A DNA stretch of 6,164 bases from Pseudobutyrivibrio sp. (GCA_024691465.1 JAILNO010000028.1:1-6164); one strand, 5' to 3'. Shown: positions 1-6,164, counted from the first letter of the stretch. Notes: a model not told the origin generated them from the letters alone. Made by a program: numbers and translations.

Positions 1-743
1 GTCTCACCTGTACCTGGAGTCATATGGTACATCTTCTCTAAATTATCTCCAGTGATTATCTCTTCTGGAGTTCCTATTTGATACACACTATTATCAGCCA
101 CCGCCACAACTTTATCTGCAATAGCTGGCACATATTCTAGCTCATGGATGGACATAATAATCGCCTTGCCCTGTTCCTTAGCCAGTCTCCTAATCAGTGC
201 AAGTATATCTAACTTATATTGCACATCTAAGAAGGATGTAGGTTCATCTAAAATCATAATAGGGGTATCCTGACATATGGCTCTAGCCAGCATGACCCTC
301 TGTCTTTGACCGTCACTTAATTTAGCAAAATCCATATCAGCCACAGCTGTAGCTCCTACCAGCTCTATGGATCTATTCACAATCTCAATATCCTTATCAG
401 TAAGAAGTCCCATAGTACCTGTGTATGGATATCTGCCAGTGGCTACTATATCGAATCCTGTCATAAGCTCAGGATTGATCCTCTCCGTCATAACCATGGA
501 TACTCTAGTAGCCATATCCTCATCAGTAAGCTTAGCCTCATCTAATTCGCATATACGTATATCGCCATTAAGCTTATGTAATTGTCTAATGATAGTCTTA
601 AGGATTGTAGACTTACCTGCCCCGTTAGCTCCTATGATAGCCACCACTTCCGATGGTGCCACATCAAGAGAAACATCCTTAACAATCGCCTGGTCCTTGC
701 CATATCCTACATCCAGACTGATTGTACTAATAACTCTATCCAC
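1..743 (-). CDS. ABC transporter ATP-binding protein, FecE/BtuD class (3' end missing)
   Basis: ATPase subunit that would power the adjacent FecCD-type permease. The reading frame runs from a GTG at 743 to the left edge (247 full codons, no stop). Visible motifs: Walker A GANGAGKST (residues 38-46), ABC signature LSDGQ (142-146, with Asp replacing the usual first Gly), Walker B IMILDEP (162-168), D-loop Asp173, and H-loop His200 in SIHE. Where a Q-loop glutamine is expected the sequence reads VMTERINPELMTG (84-96), followed by ATGRYPYTG (101-109); I recognise this as typical of a clostridial subgroup. The GTG start overlaps the permease stop by 8 nt and has an AGGAGG 10 nt upstream. The first in-frame ATG is codon 77, after Walker A, so it cannot be the start. 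Family length is about 250-270 aa or more, so little is probably missing. Function as a transport ATPase is firm; substrate is not. Confidence 0.93.
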   Translation of the reverse strand, partial: MDRVISTISLDVGYGKDQAIVKDVSLDVAPSEVVAIIGANGAGKSTILKTIIRQLHKLNGDIRICELDEAKLTDEDMATRVSMVMTERINPELMTGFDIVATGRYPYTGTMGLLTDKDIEIVNRSIELVGATAVADMDFAKLSDGQRQRVMLARAICQDTPIMILDEPTSFLDVQYKLDILALIRRLAKEQGKAIIMSIHELEYVPAIADKVVAVADNSVYQIGTPEEIITGDNLEKMYHMTPGTGE

Positions 744-1752
744 GGGATGTAGCCCTCCTTGCCACAAGCAAATATATAACCACTGGTGCAAGCAGTACAG
801 ATGTCACTGCACTGATACTCACCTCTGTAGGGGAGAATGCAGTACGTGCAATACAGTCACATATAAGTGTGATTATAGCTCCACCTAAGAAACATGCTGG
901 TATCATAATAATAGGTTTAGCAGTCTTCATCATGCCTCTAATTAGATGGGGAACTGCTATGCCCACAAAGGAAATAGGCCCTGCAAAGGCTGTGACAGTA
1001 GCTGATAAAATACTTGAAAGTAATATCAAAACAATACGAAGGAATTTAATATTAACGCCCATATTTCTAGCGTAATTTTCTCCTAATTGATATGCACCGA
1101 TTGGCTTAGACATAACAAAAGAAAGTACCACTGCAATAGCAACAATAATAAAAGAAACTATCACATGCTCCCAACTGATACCTGAGAAGCTACCCAGTGA
1201 CCAGTTGTGCAGATTAACAATATTCGTATCATCTGCAAAAGTGATGACAAACTCAGTAATAGCCGAGCAGATATAGCCTATCATAACGCCGCAGACTACC
1301 AGTAGAGACATGTTCCTAACCTTCTGTGAAAGCACCATTACTATACTCATGGAAATCATGGAGCCAATAAATGCTGCCACCACCATTACAATTGAATTAA
1401 TAGCAATGCCCCTTTCAAGGAGAAACACCATAGAAAGAGCCACGAATAACTTGGCACCTGATGAAATACCAAGCACGTAAGGACCTGCAATAGGATTGCC
1501 GAAGAATATCTGCAGTAAGAAACCACTCACTGCAAGAGCGCCTCCTAATATAATAGCCGCAAGTATCCTAGGAAGTCTTATAGAAACTATAATTTTGCCT
1601 AAGTACACATCCCCTGGTGCCACAAGCGACTTGATGATATCCATAATGGATATATCAGCACTGCCCGTGCCCAGCGCAACCACACCAAAAATAAAAAGAA
1701 CTACAACCATTACCGCAATTATAGATTTTGCTCTAATAAACCTTCGGTTCAT
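736..1752 (-). CDS. FecCD/BtuC-type ABC transporter permease
   Basis: Membrane subunit of a siderophore/heme/B12-class importer; family members form homodimers with about ten helices per subunit. The 338-aa length is normal for the family. Diagnostic segments: the N-terminal helix (about 10-29), RLPRILAA (59-66), GGALAVSGFLLQ then GNPIAGPYVLG (70-95), and the cytoplasmic coupling region AGPISFVGIAVPHLIR (257-272), which in this family contacts the ATPase. The C-terminal PTEVS...LLAPVVIYLL matches the family's PxGxxT...GxPFFxxLL ending, but the usual small residue before the AP is replaced by Leu. The ATG has GGGAG 7 nt upstream and follows the binding-protein stop by 4 nt. It overlaps the ATPase gene by 8 nt. 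B12, heme, ferric siderophore and cobalt-complex transporters share this fold, so substrate must come from context; the upstream cobalamin riboswitch favours a corrinoid- or cobalt-related ligand. Confidence 0.93.
   Translation of the reverse strand: MNRRFIRAKSIIAVMVVVLFIFGVVALGTGSADISIMDIIKSLVAPGDVYLGKIIVSIRLPRILAAIILGGALAVSGFLLQIFFGNPIAGPYVLGISSGAKLFVALSMVFLLERGIAINSIVMVVAAFIGSMISMSIVMVLSQKVRNMSLLVVCGVMIGYICSAITEFVITFADDTNIVNLHNWSLGSFSGISWEHVIVSFIIVAIAVVLSFVMSKPIGAYQLGENYARNMGVNIKFLRIVLILLSSILSATVTAFAGPISFVGIAVPHLIRGMMKTAKPIIMIPACFLGGAIITLICDCIARTAFSPTEVSISAVTSVLLAPVVIYLLVARRATSRG
754..759 (-). promoter_or_regulatory. Ribosome binding site fixing the GTG start of the ATPase
   Basis: AGGAGG on the minus strand inside the last codons of the permease gene, 10 nt before the GTG at 743. 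It supports the non-ATG start and implies translational coupling, because ribosomes ending on the permease stop (738-736) sit on this site. Confidence 0.75.
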
Positions 1753-1756
1753 CCTT

Positions 1757-3262
1757 CTACTCCCTAAGCTTGTAAAAATATTCTAACGATCCGTCTTCTT
1801 GCTGCAATAAAATATGCATCTCTTCTATAAATTCTGCCACATTCGTGCTTTTTTGGAAATAGTCTTCTTTTAAACAATATATATTTCCATTCTTAACTGC
1901 CTTGAAGTCAGCTAACGATGGCATCTCTTTTACCAGATCTTGAACTGAGGACACTTCCCCCTCTATAGTGCTGTTGTAGATTAATAGATCAGCATCCACC
2001 GCATCCACATAGAAATCCTCCGCAGTGATTTTCATGGTAGATAGTGCATTATCCTCAGGTGCTGGGGTATCTATAATATACTCTCCACCAGCCATTTCAA
2101 TCATGGTAGATATATAATCACCAGGCTTTCTGATGGTTATCTGACCATTTGAATTAATGGAGAAAAAGGCTACGCTCTTCCCTGTCTTCTCTAGATTCTG
2201 AATAGAACTAACTCTATCCTCCTGGGCCTTAAACAGCTCAAGTGCCTCGTCACTTTTTCCATAAAGAACTCCGTACAGCTTGATCCACTCCAGCCTGCCC
2301 AGTGGGTTACTCTCATAACTGGAGCGCTCCACCATAACAGGTATATTAAGCTCCTCAAGCTTCTCCTTCACCTCTGGATTGTGATATATCATGGTGTTCT
2401 CTATGGCGAAGTTGCATCCATCGGTTAAAAGTAACTCATAATCAGGGGCTGAGTACTTGCCTGCATACTCAATTAAGGACTGCTCCATGGCTGAGGCCGC
2501 ATCATCTATATACCAATCATCCTCCTTGGTCCCTGAGAATTTAATATAATCTAAGGCATCGATACCTACTATCAAATCCATAACTGAAGTAGATACCAGG
2601 TATGTATTATCTATATCATCAAGCAATACCACATTGTCAGAGATTCCCTCTAAGTCCTTGGTACTGCATCCCATTCCTTTTAAAAAATACTGCAAGCTAT
2701 CGCCAACAGTAATAAACGCATAGGTATTACTCAAATCATCCTTATAATAATCTACTGAATATTCCTTAGCGTAAGTAAGTTCCAATGAAGAATCATAGGT
2801 AAGATTACCTAAATCATATTCTTCTGAAATCCCTTCTAAATCTGCATCTGAGGCGGAATCTGCAATAGGTGCATCCTCCCCAGGGGCACTGACAGTAAGC
2901 TCATACTCAATCTCATGAGGTGTACTCATGGCGGTAGTATCACCTATAACAGTAAAGGGCTCATCGAATTCCTCAAATGGTATCGTAAATACGGAATTCT
3001 CATCTACTTCAGCCTCATTGTCATAACGCACATCATCCACAATCATGTAGTCGTAATTAGAGCTAGACCATATCAGTTCCACATACTTATCATCACCTGT
3101 CACAGAAACCTGCGCAGGAGAAGTAACAGAGGCTCTTCCGCTGCCTCCTGTAAGCTGTACCTGGCATGAATAATTACCATCTGCAATTCTATCATTATTA
3201 ATATAGCTGCAGCCAGTAAGCACTATGGCTATAGCTGCAGCTAAAATCATCTCTCTCTTCAT
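1757..3262 (-). CDS. Lipoprotein substrate-binding protein with extra N-terminal beta-rich domain
   Basis: Probable ligand receptor for the downstream permease and ATPase, tethered outside the membrane. The signal peptide ends in the lipobox LTGC with Cys18 as the lipidation site. Residues about 28-125 form an extra domain, probably beta-rich, with GGSGRASVTSPA (39-50), WSSSNYDYMIVD (65-76), FTIPFEEFDEPF (92-103) and DTTAMSTPHEIEY (108-120). An acidic linker (about 127-150) leads to a periplasmic-binding fold of the PF01497 class (about 158-501); recognisable parts are the start AFITVGDSLQYF (182-193), ERSSYESNPLGRLEWIKLYG (312-331) and the C-terminal DADLLIYN (423-430). Total length, 501 aa, exceeds the roughly 300-380 aa of simple family members because of the extra domain. 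The ATG lies 9 nt after the preceding stop. The only obvious Shine-Dalgarno (GAAGAGG) is about 14 nt away, so translation may depend on coupling. No ligand residue can be named with confidence. Confidence 0.88.
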   Translation of the reverse strand: MKREMILAAAIAIVLTGCSYINNDRIADGNYSCQVQLTGGSGRASVTSPAQVSVTGDDKYVELIWSSSNYDYMIVDDVRYDNEAEVDENSVFTIPFEEFDEPFTVIGDTTAMSTPHEIEYELTVSAPGEDAPIADSASDADLEGISEEYDLGNLTYDSSLELTYAKEYSVDYYKDDLSNTYAFITVGDSLQYFLKGMGCSTKDLEGISDNVVLLDDIDNTYLVSTSVMDLIVGIDALDYIKFSGTKEDDWYIDDAASAMEQSLIEYAGKYSAPDYELLLTDGCNFAIENTMIYHNPEVKEKLEELNIPVMVERSSYESNPLGRLEWIKLYGVLYGKSDEALELFKAQEDRVSSIQNLEKTGKSVAFFSINSNGQITIRKPGDYISTMIEMAGGEYIIDTPAPEDNALSTMKITAEDFYVDAVDADLLIYNSTIEGEVSSVQDLVKEMPSLADFKAVKNGNIYCLKEDYFQKSTNVAEFIEEMHILLQQEDGSLEYFYKLRE

Positions 3263-3271
3263 TTAAAAAGA

Positions 3272-3838
3272 CTATTCCTCTTCACTTGATAACTCAGGAT
3301 TAGATACCTGTACCTTATGGTCGTACCAGGTTCCCTTAGTTCCAAGTAATGCTAAATCGAATTCCTCATCAAGTACTGTGAGTGGAACATCGAATCCATA
3401 CACTTCCTCAGAAGTGCCATCCTCGTATGTAACAGTGTCAACTGTAGGCATAAGCCAGTTATCCTCATCGCTCTCAGCATCTGATGCTAAGCCTGCATAC
3501 AGGTTAACAATATTCTTAGATGCCAAAGTGATATGTAATGTGCCCACGTGATTTTCAACTGTAAGAGTTCCTTTTCCATTCATGGACTCATTCACATGGA
3601 ACATGCTGCTATCAGTGGTAAAATCCACTATATAAGTACCGTCTTCTAAATCTAAAGAGGTCTCCTGAACTTGAGAATCATCCGAAGTATCAGCCTCATC
3701 CTCAATAGGAGTTACATTCTCCGCAACTACCTCCTCAGCTGAATCTGTAGTCTCTACCGCTTGTTGATTACTTGCGCATGCAACTAGGCTAAGAGCCATT
3801 GTTGCAATTGCAAGAAAAGTAATTATCCTATTCTTCAT
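3272..3838 (-). CDS. Small lipoprotein with NEAT-like beta-rich domain
   Basis: Predicted surface lipoprotein of 188 aa. The signal peptide ends in LVAC, with Cys21 as the lipidated residue. A very acidic, low-complexity stalk (about 22-65) carries one compact domain (about 66-182). The domain starts DGTYIVDFTTDSSMF (66-80), continues through GKGTLTVEN (88-96), LASKNIVNLYAGLA (105-118) and YGFDVPLTVLDEEF (147-160), and ends GTKGTWYDHKVQVSNP (166-181). Alternating hydrophobic strands and the closing W-YDH-V strand recall the layout of heme-binding NEAT domains, but I do not see a definite NEAT heme motif, so this is resemblance only. I recognise close relatives next to FecCD-type transporters in clostridia, usually unnamed. 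The start has GAAGG 7 nt upstream and lies 19 nt after the chelatase stop. Its place between chelatase and binding protein suggests it holds or presents the ligand at the surface; that role is inference. Confidence 0.8.
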   Translation of the reverse strand: MKNRIITFLAIATMALSLVACASNQQAVETTDSAEEVVAENVTPIEDEADTSDDSQVQETSLDLEDGTYIVDFTTDSSMFHVNESMNGKGTLTVENHVGTLHITLASKNIVNLYAGLASDAESDEDNWLMPTVDTVTYEDGTSEEVYGFDVPLTVLDEEFDLALLGTKGTWYDHKVQVSNPELSSEEE

Positions 3839-3857
3839 CTATAAACCTTCTATATTA

Positions 3858-5069
3858 TTATTCTGCTAAAGCATCCTTGATGTGAGAAACATAGATGTTC
3901 TGAACATCTGCAATCTCTCCTAAACCAGAAATCTGGCAATCAATAGACTCAAAAGAACCATCTGCTGTAAACATAGACTTCCATGAATCCTCGTCCTCAC
4001 CAGCCATATCATTGTTAGCATGATCACCTGCTACAACCATAAGAGGTCTTAAGACTACCTTAGTGTAACCTGCTGCCTTGACTGCTTCAATTACATTCTC
4101 TACAGCTGTCTCCTCTGGCTCACCCTCTACTGTTCCTACGAACACATTGTTATAACCAAGCTCTGCCATCTGTGACTGCATCTGGCTATATGTAACCTTA
4201 GCAGTATGGCTAGTACCATGTCCCATGAATACAAAGGCTACGCCATCTCCCTCAGCTGCCTCTAAGCTAGCGAATCCACCATCTGCAACTGCCTCAGCTG
4301 TAACAGCCTTAGCAACTGCCTCCTTATCATCATTGATTACAGTAGCATCTGCTCCTACCTCACCAAGAAGTGGCTCAGAAATAATTACTGAATCAAACTT
4401 ATCAGTATAGCTATCAACTGTAGCTACCAAATCATCATACTCAGCGCCATGCATCAAGTGTGTTGGCTGAACCACTAGATTCTTAACCCCATTATCTACA
4501 GCTCTCTCAAGAGCCTGCTCCACATTATCAATCTTCTCATTATCACGAGCCTGGATATGGTTGATGATAATCTGCGATGTAAATGCACGTCTGACTGACC
4601 AATCTGGATATGCTGAAGCAATTGCCTTCTCCACACCACCAATATCAGCTACACGGCTGTCATTAAATGATGTACCAAAGCTAACTACTAATATCTCATT
4701 CTCACCAATCTCATCCTGGTTAAGAGGATCATCTGCTGTAGCATCACCGGTGTCTCTTCCGAAATAATCAGGATCTGCATTCTCTCCATCAACTAATTCC
4801 TTCTGGGCGTCAGTAAGTCCATCCCAAGCTTCCTTAGCTGCTGAACACTGTGCATCTGTGTCATCTGTTCTCTCCTGAACATAAATAGCATCGATTAATG
4901 CTGCGCAATTGTCTGCTGCCATCTGATCTGCATTCTCCTCAGTACTTTCTGTAGCATCACTTGCTACTTCTTTAGTTGCGGCATCCTCTGGTGCCTGCTT
5001 TCCACATGCGCTTAAGACCACTGATAGTGATAATAGGCATGCAATGCTTAATACTAATTTCTTTTTCAT
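3858..5069 (-). CDS. cbiK: Lipoprotein-anchored sirohydrochlorin cobaltochelatase (CbiK family)
   Basis: CbiK inserts Co2+ into sirohydrochlorin in the early-cobalt (anaerobic) B12 pathway. The chelatase domain spans about 124-403: ILVVSFGTSFNDSR (126-139), QPTHLMHGAEYDD (201-213), FMGHGTSH (281-288), TVEGEPEE (313-320) and VVAGDHANNDMAGEDEDSW (345-363). By comparison with Salmonella CbiK (His145, Glu175, His207), the metal ligands should be His284, Glu315 and His350; all are present. The usual EGYP reads EGEP here. Unlike cytosolic CbiK of about 260 aa, this 403-aa protein has a signal peptide with lipobox LSAC (Cys22), an acidic linker, and a small helical region (about 50-95, containing WDGLTDAQKELV). 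It should therefore act outside the membrane. Desulfovibrio vulgaris has a periplasmic CbiK, so export has precedent. AGGAGG lies 5 nt before the ATG. First gene behind the riboswitch. Physiological metal and tetrapyrrole are unproven; iron is possible. Confidence 0.92.
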   Translation of the reverse strand: MKKKLVLSIACLLSLSVVLSACGKQAPEDAATKEVASDATESTEENADQMAADNCAALIDAIYVQERTDDTDAQCSAAKEAWDGLTDAQKELVDGENADPDYFGRDTGDATADDPLNQDEIGENEILVVSFGTSFNDSRVADIGGVEKAIASAYPDWSVRRAFTSQIIINHIQARDNEKIDNVEQALERAVDNGVKNLVVQPTHLMHGAEYDDLVATVDSYTDKFDSVIISEPLLGEVGADATVINDDKEAVAKAVTAEAVADGGFASLEAAEGDGVAFVFMGHGTSHTAKVTYSQMQSQMAELGYNNVFVGTVEGEPEETAVENVIEAVKAAGYTKVVLRPLMVVAGDHANNDMAGEDEDSWKSMFTADGSFESIDCQISGLGEIADVQNIYVSHIKDALAE

Positions 5070-5074
5070 GTCTT

Positions 5075-5080
5075 CCTCCT
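5075..5080 (-). promoter_or_regulatory. Ribosome binding site of the chelatase gene
   Basis: AGGAGG on the minus strand, 5 nt before the ATG at 5069, the strongest start signal in the operon. It lies about 30 nt past the end of the leader terminator and is not part of that hairpin, which argues for transcriptional rather than translational control by the riboswitch. Confidence 0.85.
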
Positions 5081-5112
5081 TGACATACTAGGTCTATAGT
5101 AATTTTGACACG

Positions 5113-5143
5113 AAAAAGCAAAAGACTGCTATAAAAGCAGTCT
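5113..5143 (-). terminator. Intrinsic terminator in the leader (riboswitch expression platform)
   Basis: Read on the minus strand, AGACTGCT (5143-5136) and AGCAGTCT (5130-5123) form a perfect 8-bp stem with a 5-nt loop, followed by TTTGCTTTTT (5122-5113). It lies between the cobalamin aptamer and the chelatase start, with no coding sequence in between, so it is best read as the off-switch of the riboswitch rather than the end of a gene. Confidence 0.88.
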
Positions 5144-5224
5144 CATAATCAATTAATTAGACTCACCATGCGTAGGCTGATGAGCGTCATGTAAATAGAT
5201 TCGAGTTCCGCAAATCAAAATTAC
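5144..5224 (-). promoter_or_regulatory. Candidate switching region between aptamer and terminator
   Basis: Two mutually exclusive pairings can be drawn on the minus strand. AGTCT (5163-5159) can pair with AGACT (5143-5139), the 5' arm of the terminator, giving a short antiterminator. Alternatively GACGCTCATC (5188-5179) can pair with GGTGAGTC (5167-5160) through a 2-nt bulge and one G-T wobble, hiding the antiterminator strand. Separately, TGACG (5189-5185) complements CGTCA (5321-5317) in the aptamer and is a candidate for the kissing-loop contact of B12 riboswitches, although it shares bases with the second pairing. Drawn by eye without energies. Confidence 0.4.
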
Positions 5225-5400
5225 TAGAAATAGGCAGGTCTCCTGACTTCGATCAACGTAAATCTCCTCTTCCCAAGCATGCTCAGTGATATATGAAGAT
5301 TCACTCCCTAACACAGTGACGGCTTCGCTCTGGATTCTCACCAGATTCCCTTTTCACCCATACCCTATTTATTACTAAATACCATGGGCACCTAAATCTC
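5225..5400 (-). ncRNA. Cobalamin riboswitch aptamer
   Basis: Adenosyl/methyl-cobalamin-sensing leader RNA expected to turn the operon off when B12 is plentiful. Conserved elements in order on the minus strand: GGTGCC (5392-5387), GGGAATCTGGTGAGAATCC (about 5350-5332), AGCCGTCACTG (about 5324-5314), a CTTGGGAAG arm near 5270, and the B12 box GTCAGGAGACCTGCC (5247-5233). The closing helix is formed by TTTAGG before GGTGCC and CCTATTT after the B12 box, with imperfect pairing further out. The combination is diagnostic of the class. An open reading frame of 62 codons crosses it but is an artefact. Orientation and position directly before the chelatase gene show which genes it controls. Confidence 0.96.
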
Positions 5401-5423
5401 TAACCATATAAAATTCTTAAAGA

Positions 5424-5452
5424 AAAATAACACATTTCCTATATATAGTCAA
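5424..5452 (-). promoter_or_regulatory. Candidate vegetative promoter for the B12-controlled operon
   Basis: On the minus strand, TTGACT (5452-5447, 5 of 6 to the sigma-70/A -35 consensus) is followed after 17 nt by TATTTT (5429-5424, 4 of 6 to TATAAT). Transcription would begin near 5417, about 20 nt before the aptamer, where a riboswitch leader should start. The -35 lies only a few bases past the stop of the upstream EAL gene. Confidence 0.55.
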
Positions 5453-5456
5453 ACTC

Positions 5457-6164
5457 CTACCCCTGATTCTTAATTGAAACTATAGCCACTTCAAACGCTC
5501 TATTCTTAGTCTTAGGGTTAACACTTATTAATTTAATGTATAGATTGATAGTAAAACCTGATTCCTTGAGATTCTCTACGAATTCCCATTTATCTATTTC
5601 ATAGCTCTTATTGATAATCTCATAGAATTCAGGCTCAGGGTTCCTCTTTTGCTTAATATAGACCTCACCCAGGTTCACCTCGTCTACCAGTCCCACTTTA
5701 AGTAGGAATTGGGCAAAGTTCATATTGTAACGCATTACATATACATCATCATCTCTTATCTCAAATACACCTGTAGGAATCTGTCCGAAGAAGTCATTAT
5801 CCTTCCAATTGTAATTCTCGTTAACCAGAGGCTCTACCAGATTAGTTCTTCCAATCTCTGTAAAATACTTGTTCTCATGATAATCCTCGATTGTATTACC
5901 CAATCTAGTCTTACAGATAAGCAGCCACTCCTCCATAGGAATAGGCTTAGCGAAGTAGTATCCCTGTATCTTGGTGCAGCCTATCTCGCGTAAGAACTTA
6001 ACCTGTTCAATGGTCTCAACACCCTCTACCACCGTATCTAACCCCAGCTTGGTAGCCATCTGTATGAGCTCCCTTATAATGATATGATTCTTCTTGTTCA
6101 GATTAAACTCACGCATGAATTTCATATCAAGCTTAATACAATCAAAGTCAAAGGTCTGAAGCAT
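5457..6164 (-). CDS. EAL-domain cyclic-di-GMP phosphodiesterase, C-terminal part with PAS-like region
   Basis: Partial gene: the true start lies beyond the right edge, and the ATG at 6164 is only an internal Met of the EAL domain. The domain's C-terminal half is visible, with the KLD motif (Lys11, Asp13), VVEGVET (45-51; the family usually has AEGVET) and IQGYYFAKP (66-74). These supply the conserved Lys, Glu and Gln, so this half looks intact; the EAL motif and the DD pair are outside the window. After a linker, residues about 124-235 (FFGQIPTGVFEIRDDDVYVMRYN...) resemble the PAS-like tail of Lachnospiraceae GGDEF/EAL proteins. Its expected role is to hydrolyse c-di-GMP, perhaps sensing a signal; a GGDEF domain may lie upstream. 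It precedes the operon in the same direction, and no terminator is visible between its stop and the riboswitch, but its function looks unrelated. Confidence 0.88.
   Translation of the reverse strand: MLQTFDFDCIKLDMKFMREFNLNKKNHIIIRELIQMATKLGLDTVVEGVETIEQVKFLREIGCTKIQGYYFAKPIPMEEWLLICKTRLGNTIEDYHENKYFTEIGRTNLVEPLVNENYNWKDNDFFGQIPTGVFEIRDDDVYVMRYNMNFAQFLLKVGLVDEVNLGEVYIKQKRNPEPEFYEIINKSYEIDKWEFVENLKESGFTINLYIKLISVNPKTKNRAFEVAIVSIKNQG

Noticed and set aside
367..888. Plus-strand open frame of 173 codons
   Set aside because: Antisense to the ATPase and permease genes, whose minus-strand frame has complete Walker A, signature, Walker B and H-loop motifs.
3272..3838. Calling the small lipoprotein a true NEAT heme-binding protein
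   Set aside because: The strand pattern and final W-YDH-V segment are suggestive, but no definite NEAT heme motif can be aligned by eye; kept as resemblance only.
4225..4767. Two plus-strand open frames inside the chelatase region
   Set aside because: Low-complexity Ala/Ser/Thr-rich translations antisense to a well-conserved CbiK domain.
5153..5341. Minus-strand open frame of 62 codons upstream of the chelatase gene
   Set aside because: It lies on the conserved core of the cobalamin aptamer, including the B12 box; the apparent protein has no signal, domain or ribosome site that makes sense.
6162..6164. ATG at the right edge as the start of the EAL gene
   Set aside because: It would begin just before the KLD motif in the middle of the EAL domain, so it is an internal methionine and the gene is cut by the window.
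1..6164. Mobile element, CRISPR array, tRNA or rRNA
   Set aside because: No transposase or integrase, no spaced direct repeats, and no tRNA- or rRNA-like segments were seen; the only long non-coding stretch is the riboswitch leader.

Overview
All real genes lie on the minus strand, so the window reads biologically from its right end to its left. Moderate-to-low GC, strong AGGAGG ribosome binding sites, short lipoprotein signals and the protein families present suggest a Gram-positive anaerobic Clostridia member, most likely Lachnospiraceae. This placement is inference from family resemblance.

Layout in transcription order: (1) the 3' part of a cyclic-di-GMP phosphodiesterase (EAL) gene with a C-terminal PAS-like region, cut by the right edge (5457-6164). 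(2) A 387-nt leader holding a candidate promoter directly behind the EAL stop, a cobalamin riboswitch aptamer (about 5400-5225), and an intrinsic terminator (about 5143-5113) that should act as its expression platform. (3) A compact gene train: a lipoprotein-anchored CbiK-type chelatase, a small lipoprotein with a beta-rich NEAT-like domain, a lipoprotein substrate-binding protein with a second beta-rich domain fused in front of the binding fold, a FecCD/BtuC-type permease, and a GTG-started ABC ATPase that runs off the left edge. Gaps are 19, 9 and 4 nt, then an 8-nt overlap, so this is almost certainly one operon.

The operon looks like a B12-repressed uptake system of the siderophore/heme/B12 ABC class. 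Unusually, the first gene places a tetrapyrrole metal chelatase outside the membrane rather than in the cytoplasm. Together with two different surface domains, this suggests capture of a tetrapyrrole, corrinoid precursor or cobalt/iron complex at the cell surface, possibly with metal insertion, before import. The substrate cannot be read from sequence; the riboswitch favours cobalt, corrinoid or a precursor over iron. The system resembles known clostridial loci in its parts, but the job of the external chelatase and of the two accessory domains is, as far as I know, not established.
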